Source: Lignipirellula cremea (lineage in GTDB: Bacteria; Planctomycetota; Planctomycetia; Pirellulales; Pirellulaceae). Taken from it: 64,000 nt of DNA. Under the pieces are notes generated by a model. It saw only the letters and a list, made by a program, of their open reading frames with translations, had not been told where the DNA came from and did no database searches. Location of the stretch: positions 2,213,001 to 2,277,000 of the forward strand of contig NZ_CP036433.1 of assembly GCF_007751035.1 (NCBI RefSeq), in the 5' to 3' direction. How positions within the stretch are numbered: the first letter of the stretch is position 1; each line of letters starts with the position of its first letter. Positions 1 to 7,224 of this stretch are shown here, piece by piece. Position numbers and translations under genes: made by a program.

Positions 1-530
1 TTCCAGTGTGACAGGAAGCGGACCGTAAAGCCGGCCGCTTCCGCTTCTTCACGCAGCCGACGCCTGGTGTAACGACGGTAGTGTCCCAGGCGTTCGTCCC
101 ACTCGCCAAAGAGCCACTGGTAGGCCGGCACGGTCGCAATCACTCCGCCGCCTGGCTTGAGGGCCTGCCAGGCATGCTGCAAAGCGGCGACCGGATCGGA
201 AAGATGCTCCAGCACATCCAGCAGCACCACGGCCGAGGCCGATTCGTCCGCCAGCGGCCAGGGCTCAGTCAGGTCGTGCAGATGCACGTTCTCCAGACCG
301 CGTTCATGGGCATGCTCGACGGCCGGCTCCATCACATCCAGGCCAGCGACCTCGTAGCCCAGTTCCTGGAAGGCGAGCAGATTACGCGAGGAACCGACGC
401 CCCCTTCGACCACCAGCCCCGGCGGCGGAAAGTGCTCCTGGAGCAATCGTGTGGCCAGACGCCGTTTGGCGACATGCCACCAGTACGAATCTTCCAGTTG
501 TATCAGTTCTGTCAGATGTCCCGCTTCCAT
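1..530 (-). CDS. Class I SAM-dependent methyltransferase (C-terminus off window)
   Basis: Reading the minus strand from an ATG at 530 gives about 176 residues that run off the left edge without a stop. The N-terminus has a W-rich motif (DSYWWHVAKRR). It is followed by a Rossmann motif I region (VVEGGVGSSRNLLAF), an acidic end of strand two (VAGLDVMEPAV), the motif VVLLDVLEHLSDP and then LKPGGGVIATVP. This order is typical of Methyltransf_11/23 enzymes that often act on sugars, lipids or quinone-like substrates. The substrate cannot be told. The next gene lies on the opposite strand, so this one probably has its own promoter. Confidence 0.85.
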   Translation of the reverse strand, partial: MEAGHLTELIQLEDSYWWHVAKRRLATRLLQEHFPPPGLVVEGGVGSSRNLLAFQELGYEVAGLDVMEPAVEHAHERGLENVHLHDLTEPWPLADESASAVVLLDVLEHLSDPVAALQHAWQALKPGGGVIATVPAYQWLFGEWDERLGHYRRYTRRRLREEAEAAGFTVRFLSHW

Positions 531-948
531 CGCACCAATCTTTCCTTTCGCCCCGCATTCACCGACAAAAGACGCCCTGGAAATAAGGGAGCCCAAGGAA
601 AGATAGGTTACGATTCGGGGGTTCCCGGCCCTTTTTGCAATCGTCCCCGCTAAATCCACCGGCTGGCCGATCCTGCTGCGTTCGCCCCAAACGGAGTGGG
701 GTAAATGCCTGCATTGCAAAAAAAGAAATACCCCCTGTTCGGGTCGTTTAGTTGCCCGGCAGACGGTTTGCGCGGGCGTTTGGCCGTATTTATTGTTCAG
801 TCGGGGGGAACGGGGCGGCGGTGAGCGGCGGCAACTGATCTGGCCGCGGTCGGGCCAAATGGCGTAAACTGCGGCGGAGTTCGCTCGCCATTCGACTGAT
901 TCTCAGTCGTGGAGCGGGCGACTAACCATTGCCAAGGGAGGCGCACGG
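531..948. other. Intergenic region between divergent genes
   Basis: This 418-base gap separates the starts of two divergent genes and should hold both promoters. I see no RNA gene, repeat or convincing coding frame in it. A purine-rich stretch near 935-945 (aaggga) precedes the ATG at 949 and can serve as its ribosome binding site. Confidence 0.5.
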
Positions 949-2103
949 ATGCGCTGGGGGCTAATCTGTTTATCGCTGTTCGCTGGATTCGTGTGCTGCC
1001 AGGCCGTTTGCGCCGAATTTGACGAGCCGCCAGGACCGCCATCTTCCAGCCCGGCCGTGGCTGCAGCCGCCGAACCCGTCGCGAGCACAGAAGCGGAGCC
1101 GATCCCGGCGCCTGCCCTGCCGCCGCTAGCGGCCAAGCTGGCCTCCCGGTTCGGAACGGAGCTGGGACGACTCGGCAGCCAATGGGCGGCCCGGTCGACC
1201 GCATCAAAACAGATCGCCGCGGCTCCGACGGCGAAAACGCGATCGAAAAGCAACCGGCCCGCCAGCATCGTCGCGGACACACGCATGGCGAAGCCCGTCG
1301 CCCTGACGATGAAGTTCCCTGACGCTCGCAGCGACCCGAACCTCCGCGAATCGAACGCGGCGCTCGAGCCAGAAGCGGCGGCGCCGCCCGCCAGCCGGGC
1401 GAAAGAACCCGCGGCCTCGGCCGGTCTGCTGCCACCCTTTGAGACGGTTTCCGTCTTTCCCCTCCGCCAGGCGGCCGACCTGGAAGAGGAACTGCAGGAA
1501 CGCACCACCGCCCGCATTGCCCATGCCCTTTCCAGCATTCCGGGCGTGATGGTTACGACGAAAGTCAACGTCTCCTCGTCGGATCCGGCCGCGACGCAGG
1601 CCGCGACCGGCGTTTGCGTGAGCGTGCCGCAAAACTATTTTGAACGCCTTCGATCCCGCTATCTGGAGCGGCACGCCGCGACGGAAACGGGCGCCTATGA
1701 GGCGTTACGCCTGGCGGAAGATACCGAACGCCGGCGGATTCGCCAGGTGGTGGAAGTGCTGCTGCCTGCCGGGGCCGGTCTGGTGCTGGTGGAGCATCCG
1801 ACGCTGGATCTGCCGACCACCGCGGCCGCCGGCCCGCCGCCGGTTATCCAGGAGATGGCCAGCTCCACCGTGATGGGCCAGACCGGACTGATGGCGATCG
1901 GCCTGGCGGTGTTTATCGCCACCTTCATCGCCCTCCGCGGCGGCAGCAATCCCGAAGGCGGCTATCTGCCGAGCTGGATGACGCTGCCCACGCTACGGCG
2001 TGGAGCCAATTTCAGCCTGCCGACCGAGACCACAACCGACGCGACCACTTCCGAAGAACCAGCCGACGACACCAAACAGCACGACGATCGCAACGCGGCG
2101 TAG
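949..2103 (+). CDS. Secreted/membrane protein, weakly FliF/YscJ-like
   Basis: A 384-residue protein with a signal peptide at residues 1-22 (LFAGFVCCQAVCA), then a long Ala/Pro-rich low-complexity linker to about residue 160. A structured part follows: an EEELQERTTARIAHAL helix, IPGVMVTTKVNV, a VCVSVPQNYFERL segment, a charged helix and LLPAGAGLVLVEHPTLDL. A membrane span lies near residues 307-325, with a short acidic tail. The strand order and C-terminal span resemble the C-terminal ring domain of FliF/YscJ-type proteins, but no flagellar gene lies nearby. The family call is therefore tentative and the function unknown. Confidence 0.75.
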   Translation: MRWGLICLSLFAGFVCCQAVCAEFDEPPGPPSSSPAVAAAAEPVASTEAEPIPAPALPPLAAKLASRFGTELGRLGSQWAARSTASKQIAAAPTAKTRSKSNRPASIVADTRMAKPVALTMKFPDARSDPNLRESNAALEPEAAAPPASRAKEPAASAGLLPPFETVSVFPLRQAADLEEELQERTTARIAHALSSIPGVMVTTKVNVSSSDPAATQAATGVCVSVPQNYFERLRSRYLERHAATETGAYEALRLAEDTERRRIRQVVEVLLPAGAGLVLVEHPTLDLPTTAAAGPPPVIQEMASSTVMGQTGLMAIGLAVFIATFIALRGGSNPEGGYLPSWMTLPTLRRGANFSLPTETTTDATTSEEPADDTKQHDDRNAA

Positions 2104-2116
2104 CCGCCGCTGTCCC

Positions 2117-2141
2117 GTCCTGGCCAGGTCCACTCCAGGAC
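2117..2141. terminator. Hairpin between convergent genes
   Basis: A 7-bp perfect stem (GTCCTGG at 2117-2123 with CCAGGAC at 2135-2141) and an 11-base loop lies between two convergent stop codons. There is no T tract on either side. Part of the sequence (GGCCAGGTCCACT) recurs in a hairpin after the gene ending at 31038. It could be a terminator or a short dispersed repeat. Confidence 0.4.
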
Positions 2142-2143
2142 GT

Positions 2144-4366
2144 CTAACGTGATTCAAAATAGTCCCGCATGCGCTGGACAGCGTCCAGATCGATGCCGGC
2201 GGGCTGCTGGTCGAGAATCCAGTCCAGATCGGCCAGGGCCCGCACCTTGCGGCCTGTCTCGCTGTTGAGCACGGCCCGCAGACCGCGGTGCGACACGCTG
2301 TCGGGCTCCAGGGCGACCATCGCTTCGACGTACCGCAGCATCGCTTCTTTGTCGTCTTCTCGCTGGGCCGTGTTGTTCAGGTTGTGCAGCATGCGTACCA
2401 GAATAGAACGGGCGGACGCCGGCTGCAGGTCGGTTTCCTGGAACGCCCTGCCGGCGAAGTCGTCGACGATTTTCTTCGCGTTGTCCTTGGACAAAGTTTC
2501 GCCCCGCTCGAACACATCGATCAGCTGATCTTCGTCTCCCTGCGGCAGCTTCACGATGAAGTGGCCCGGCAAACCGACCCCTTCCAGCTTGAGCCCCAGG
2601 CGACGGCCGACTTCCAGGTACAGCACGCTGAGGGTAATCGGCAGGCCTTCGCGGTCTTCGATGACCTGGTCGAGATAGCTATTGGCCCGGTGGTAGTAAT
2701 TGGTGCGGCCGCCGTGGAATCCGTTCTGCTCAAACAGGTAGCGATTGAGGGCCTGCAGTTTCTGGGCGTCGGTCGGTTCGGCGGGCAGGCTGGCCTTGGT
2801 TTCCGCCGCCATTTCGGCGACGCGCTGTTCGTAGTAGTTCGTATCGAGATCTTCGTTATCCAGCCGGGAGAGCAGCAACGCCCCGTGCAGCAGGTCGACG
2901 TTCTCGCCGTGCTGTTTGACCATTTTCTCCAGCTCCAGCGTGATCGACCGGGTGAGCAGATCCTGGGCCAGACGTCGGCGGTCGGCGGCCTGGCGTTCCA
3001 GGTCATGGGCCTGGTCGCGGAGTACGGTTGCGGCGATCGCGGCCTGATCCTCGAGCGGATCCAGCGACAGGCCGGAAATCTCCGCCAGCGAGGGCAGGTT
3101 GCGCAGCGCCTCGGCCGCGCCGGCGGCGACGGCCGGATCCAGCTTGAACCGCGGCAGCTCTTTCCCGATGCGAAAGCCTTTGAACGAGGCGGTCGTATCG
3201 CGGAACTTGGCCAGGCCGACCTTGCCGGGCGGCAGGCTTTCGTCGGTCGATTCGTAGACCAGTTCGTCGTTCAAGAAGCAGCGGACGCGATCCTTCTCCA
3301 GCCGCACCTTGAGGTAGTTCCATTCACCCGACCGGTAATGGGGGCTGGCTTCGTTCCGCAGCACTTTCCAGGAGCGGAAGTCGGGGCCCATAAAGGAACT
3401 GAGCCGCAGGTTGCCGGCGCTGGGGTAGAACCCGTAATGCCGCTGCGCTCCGTTGGATTGGAAGACCAGGCCGGCGGCGCCCGACTCGTCGTCGAGCTTG
3501 ACCTGCACGCCGATCTCGTACGGCAGCTCAGGCGTTTTCCCTTCCCACAGGCAGAGCGAACGGCCGCCGAACCCGTCGCCCGGTTCGCTGGCGACGATCG
3601 TTCCGCTTTGGCGGCGCCATTTGCCGCCGTTGACCAGGCTCCACTGCCGGGCGTCGAGCGCGCCGATGGTCAGCCAGCGCGACATGGGAATGGGGTTCGG
3701 TTTTTCGAGCAGCGGTTTGAGATCGTCGACCTCGACGGCGAAGCCCAGGTTGTCGGTCACCAGCGATTTGGCGGTGACGATGCCATGCACTTTACCGTAG
3801 GCGTCGAGCAGCGGGCCGCCGCTGTTGCCCGGCTCGATCGGCACGGCGATCTGGATCATTTGACGGCCGTCGATCTCCCGCCGGCCGGAAACCACGCCGG
3901 AGACGACGCTCAGCTTCAGCCCTTGCGGGTTGCCAAAGGCGACAACCGGGGCGCCCTGGCGAAGCGTTTTGGAACGGCCCAGTTCCAACGGCGGCGGCAG
4001 ATTGTCGCCTTCGATTTTGATCACGGCCAGGTCGAGGCGGCGGTCGGAAGCGTGGATGGAGACGACATCGAACGAGCGGCCGTCGGCCAGCTCGACCGCG
4101 ATCGGACGGGCCTCCCCCAGCACGTGGTAGTTGGTGGCGATCAGGCCGTCTTCAGAAACCAGGAAGCCGGCTCCCAGTCCCTGGCGTTTGCCGTCGCGGC
4201 CGGTGAACGTCACCACGACGACCGACTTGAGCGCCGTTTCCGCCAGCTCTTCCACGGTCGCGGCGGCGACCGTTTCGACGGGTCGTTCCGGTTCCGGCGG
4301 GACGTCATCGGCGGCCAGGCGACTGCAGCAGAGGAACGCCAGCAGCAGGGTCAAGGATCGGGTCAT
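2144..4366 (-). CDS. Trypsin-like serine protease fused to SirB1 transglutaminase-like domain
   Basis: A 740-residue exported protein. A signal peptide (1-19) is followed by an HtrA/DegP-type trypsin domain at about 40-225 with the full triad: His81 in TNYHV, Asp112 in LDLAVIK and Ser172 in PGNSGGPL. There is no PDZ domain. Residues about 235-400 look like a concanavalin/3-keto-disaccharide-hydrolase-like beta-sandwich (YLKVRLEKDRVRCFLNDELVYES). Residues about 510-690 match the SirB1/transglutaminase-like family (REGLPITLSVLYLEVGRRLG and LPGHFIVKL), with a TPR-like C-terminus. AAGGAAG precedes the ATG. It probably acts in the periplasm, and its substrates are unknown. Confidence 0.88.
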   Translation of the reverse strand: MTRSLTLLLAFLCCSRLAADDVPPEPERPVETVAAATVEELAETALKSVVVVTFTGRDGKRQGLGAGFLVSEDGLIATNYHVLGEARPIAVELADGRSFDVVSIHASDRRLDLAVIKIEGDNLPPPLELGRSKTLRQGAPVVAFGNPQGLKLSVVSGVVSGRREIDGRQMIQIAVPIEPGNSGGPLLDAYGKVHGIVTAKSLVTDNLGFAVEVDDLKPLLEKPNPIPMSRWLTIGALDARQWSLVNGGKWRRQSGTIVASEPGDGFGGRSLCLWEGKTPELPYEIGVQVKLDDESGAAGLVFQSNGAQRHYGFYPSAGNLRLSSFMGPDFRSWKVLRNEASPHYRSGEWNYLKVRLEKDRVRCFLNDELVYESTDESLPPGKVGLAKFRDTTASFKGFRIGKELPRFKLDPAVAAGAAEALRNLPSLAEISGLSLDPLEDQAAIAATVLRDQAHDLERQAADRRRLAQDLLTRSITLELEKMVKQHGENVDLLHGALLLSRLDNEDLDTNYYEQRVAEMAAETKASLPAEPTDAQKLQALNRYLFEQNGFHGGRTNYYHRANSYLDQVIEDREGLPITLSVLYLEVGRRLGLKLEGVGLPGHFIVKLPQGDEDQLIDVFERGETLSKDNAKKIVDDFAGRAFQETDLQPASARSILVRMLHNLNNTAQREDDKEAMLRYVEAMVALEPDSVSHRGLRAVLNSETGRKVRALADLDWILDQQPAGIDLDAVQRMRDYFESR

Positions 4367-4422
4367 CGAATATCTTCCTTTCAGGCCGCGTCGCCAGGGC
4401 GAAGGGCAGGCGTGCGAGCATG

Positions 4423-4498
4423 TAGCCGAAGTCGCCAGACTTGAGACGGAGTATTCTGGGCGATAGAAACAAGGACCAAACTCTGGCGAGTCCGGCTG
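4423..4498. repeat. Imperfect palindromic repeat, copy 1
   Basis: The arm TAGCCGAAGTCGCCAGACTT (from 4423) is an imperfect inverted complement of AACTCTGGCGAGTCCGGCT (ending near 4498). A closely related arm (TAGCCGAACTCGCCAGAGTT) heads another inverted repeat at 28961-29024. Both sit in intergenic DNA beside the start of an exported protein gene. This suggests a dispersed REP-like palindrome family in this genome. Confidence 0.55.
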
Positions 4499-4538
4499 CG
4501 GGAGAGCGAATAGAGCGAGTGGTGCGAATCACGCGGGC

Positions 4539-4572
4539 AAAAAAAACGGCTCGTTGTTTTCGCAACGAGCCG
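4539..4572 (-). terminator. Rho-independent terminator of the 4593-7127 gene
   Basis: A 10-bp perfect stem (CGGCTCGTTG at 4547-4556, CAACGAGCCG at 4563-4572) with a 6-base loop is followed, on the minus strand, by eight T residues (A run at 4539-4546). It lies 21 bases past the stop of the DUF1559 gene. Confidence 0.9.
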
Positions 4573-4592
4573 ATGGTTTCCAGCCTTACAGT

Positions 4593-7127
4593 TTAACGTC
4601 CGTCCGGCTTGGGACCAAACGGATCGTCAAAAGGTTCCGAATCTTTGGGCGTAAAGGGGACCTCTGGCACGGTAACTTCGCGATCTCGCGGGAATTCCTC
4701 GCGCACCTGCACGGCGCCCGGCCCTCTGAGGCGACGGGACTCCCAGGGCAAGCGGTAGGGCTCTACTTCCCTCATTCCCCAGACGACGTTGTCATCCTGG
4801 TAGTCAAAATAGAACGGCAGCTTCCGTTCCTCGATCGAATTGGGGACGCGGCAAACGGTTCCGTCGCAGCAGACGACCAGGGGCTCCGTTTTGCGGGAGC
4901 CAACGAGCGCCTTCAGGCCGGGCGTTTTTTCATAGTCGTAGTCCTGGGGTTTGGTCCACGGCACGGCCTGTTCGTCCGCCGCCTCGACGGCCAGAATCGT
5001 GGCGCTGGATCCGTCGGTTATATCGCCAATCTGGACCGGTATTTTCAGCGCGAAGACTCCCTTTTCTTCGCCCCCGTTCCCCAGAACAACCGTGGTTCCC
5101 GCAGGGCTCTTGCTGGCAGGCATCCGGTACACGTCGGGCATCTGGGTTAGAAGCGTTTTGTTGTGCTCGCTGTCCCAAGGTTCATCCAGGTGAAACTTTT
5201 GGTAGAGTTCCTGCTCTCCCATGTACGGCAGGATCAGCACGCGCCAGCTGAGCAGCGGCTTGCCGTCGGCGTCCACGCTGGCCGCAGGGGGGAAGCTTTT
5301 GTTGTTATCGTGATAATCAAGACAGGCGATGGCGATCTGTTGCAGGCAGTTTACCCCCTGCGATTGCCGCCAGAGGTCGATCTGCTCCATGACTTGCGGC
5401 ACGGAACAGACCAGTTCCAGCGACATGGCCGTGCCGACCACGCCGGGAGCCGCCTGCCGGCTGACGATCTGCAGGCCGCCGTCGACCCGTCGCCAGGTAG
5501 TTACGTTCCCTTTCAGGTGCGGCAGCCAGGCCGAGCCCGGGGGCAGAATGCTTTCGATGTCAGAACCGTGGTTCAGATGTTCCTGCGACAGGTACCGCAT
5601 GGCGGTGAGGGCGAACGGATACGCCCACTGCACGGCGGCGGCGCCGTCCAGCTGGCCGTAACTCTGCAGGTCGCCCTGATCGCTTTGACCGGCCGTAAAG
5701 GCGTCCGCTTTCAGCGGCTGGAAGTCTGCCTTGCGACCCAGGAAGCCCAGCACGGCTTGCGGGTACAGGCTGAATACCAGGTGATCATCGGCGACGCACC
5801 AGGCGGGATAGATCGCCAGGTCGCCGAGAAACTTGGCCGAATAGACCTGCTGTTTGCCCACCTGGGTCTGTTTCAGGGCAATGCTATCCCGCGGCAGAAC
5901 CGTTTTGGCGATGTTCATGGCGGAGGTGAAAAACTTGTTGAACGTCTCCCGGTCTTTGAGCGCGACGGCGATCGTCCAGCCGGTCAGCAGACCGCCGTCA
6001 TCGGGGGCGGCGAACAGGGTCCAGGTATCGCCCAGCGAAGCCAGCACATCGTCGCGGATGTCGGCCTGGAACGCTTCCTGGAAACCCTCCCGCATGGCCG
6101 GAACCTGGTCGGCTGCGGGACCGCCCACGTTGCCCATCATCGTGGTGACCAGATCGAACAGCTCCACCGTATCCAACTTGAAGGCCAAAGCAGCCGGGGC
6201 GTCGGCCGGAACCACGGCCAGGTCGGCGTCGGTCAGGGCGGCGCCAGAGAACACTTTGAGCAGGCCGGTCGGCTCGCCGGGAGCATCGATACACGCCCGG
6301 GTGACGAAGCCTTCTGCGTCCAGACCGGAAGCAATCGCGATCGAACGGACGGACGACAGCCCCAGCTGATCGAGGAACGGTTTGGCCATTTCCCCTTCGG
6401 GCAGCTGGCTGATCGTTTCGATGACTTTGCTATGGTTCAAAAAGGCGATCACGCTGCGGCGTTCGATCGGGCAGGTGTCGGCAATGGCGGTCAGCCAGGC
6501 CGGCGGTTCCTGCTGCATGCGGGCGAGGAGCCGTTCCATTTCCCCGTCGCCCACGGTGATCAGCAGGAAGGAATCGCGCACGCCCCAGGTAATCGGCGGG
6601 GCGGACGGATCGAGTCGCACGGTAAAGAACGGCTGCCCGTCGATCGGTTGCGGCTGGGCCGCTGCGGCGAAGGTTTCAGTCTGCCAGCGTTCCAGTTCTC
6701 CGGCGAGTGCGGCCGCGTTCTCTCCCAGATCGAAGATGGCGCCAGCCTGGACTTGCGGCGGACCGTCGCCCAGCTGCACTTCCGCCAGATACAGGGCGGC
6801 CGTTTGCCGGGCCGCATTGCGGGACAGACGACCGAACAAGTCGCCCGCCCCCGTGGTCGGCGTGTACTCCCGGACCAGCGCATCGATGGCGTCGATCGCT
6901 TCCTGCATGGCCGGTTCGGCCATGAGCTTTTCAACCGAGTTCGCGCTGGTCGGATCTGCGTCGGCGGTGGCCGACCAGGACAAATACGCCAGACACTCGG
7001 CCGGGGCGATCCGATGGACTACCGGATTCTCCGGGGCGGGCGGAACACCCAGCGCCAGACAGAAACTGGTCGACGCCAGCACCGCGAACAGCGAGCCAAG
7101 GGCGCTCAAAAAGCGAAACCTGAACAT
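4593..7127 (-). CDS. DUF1559 domain protein, large exported paralogue A
   Basis: The reading frame is open further upstream, but the ATG at 7127 has an AGGAG site before it and begins a clear signal peptide (MFRFRFLSALGSLFAVLAS). It also avoids overlap with the neighbouring gene, so it is chosen. The 844-residue product has a long N-terminal part of unknown fold (starting at IAPAECLAYLSWSA). Its C-terminal DUF1559 segment carries family hallmarks (QQIAIACLDYHDNNKSFPPA, DADGKPLLSWRVLILPYM and FHLDEPWDSEHN). It lacks the usual DUF1559 N-terminal pilin-like helix. It is a tandem paralogue of the next gene. Confidence 0.85.
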   Translation of the reverse strand: MFRFRFLSALGSLFAVLASTSFCLALGVPPAPENPVVHRIAPAECLAYLSWSATADADPTSANSVEKLMAEPAMQEAIDAIDALVREYTPTTGAGDLFGRLSRNAARQTAALYLAEVQLGDGPPQVQAGAIFDLGENAAALAGELERWQTETFAAAAQPQPIDGQPFFTVRLDPSAPPITWGVRDSFLLITVGDGEMERLLARMQQEPPAWLTAIADTCPIERRSVIAFLNHSKVIETISQLPEGEMAKPFLDQLGLSSVRSIAIASGLDAEGFVTRACIDAPGEPTGLLKVFSGAALTDADLAVVPADAPAALAFKLDTVELFDLVTTMMGNVGGPAADQVPAMREGFQEAFQADIRDDVLASLGDTWTLFAAPDDGGLLTGWTIAVALKDRETFNKFFTSAMNIAKTVLPRDSIALKQTQVGKQQVYSAKFLGDLAIYPAWCVADDHLVFSLYPQAVLGFLGRKADFQPLKADAFTAGQSDQGDLQSYGQLDGAAAVQWAYPFALTAMRYLSQEHLNHGSDIESILPPGSAWLPHLKGNVTTWRRVDGGLQIVSRQAAPGVVGTAMSLELVCSVPQVMEQIDLWRQSQGVNCLQQIAIACLDYHDNNKSFPPAASVDADGKPLLSWRVLILPYMGEQELYQKFHLDEPWDSEHNKTLLTQMPDVYRMPASKSPAGTTVVLGNGGEEKGVFALKIPVQIGDITDGSSATILAVEAADEQAVPWTKPQDYDYEKTPGLKALVGSRKTEPLVVCCDGTVCRVPNSIEERKLPFYFDYQDDNVVWGMREVEPYRLPWESRRLRGPGAVQVREEFPRDREVTVPEVPFTPKDSEPFDDPFGPKPDGR

Positions 7128-7224
7128 GGGGAAGCTCCTGGAAAAACTCAAGACGGGTAGGGAGCCCTTCGCGGCGCGAAAGAGCGGGAACTCTGGCGGC
7201 GTACAGGACGCCTTTCGCGTTGCG

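Noticed and set aside
81-653. Plus-strand frame at the left edge
   Set aside because: The minus strand here encodes a methyltransferase with SAM-binding motifs; the plus frame is its complement.
2288-4444. 718-codon plus-strand frame opposite the protease-SirB1 gene
   Set aside because: It mirrors the real gene's codon pattern and encodes low-complexity sequence with no recognisable domain.
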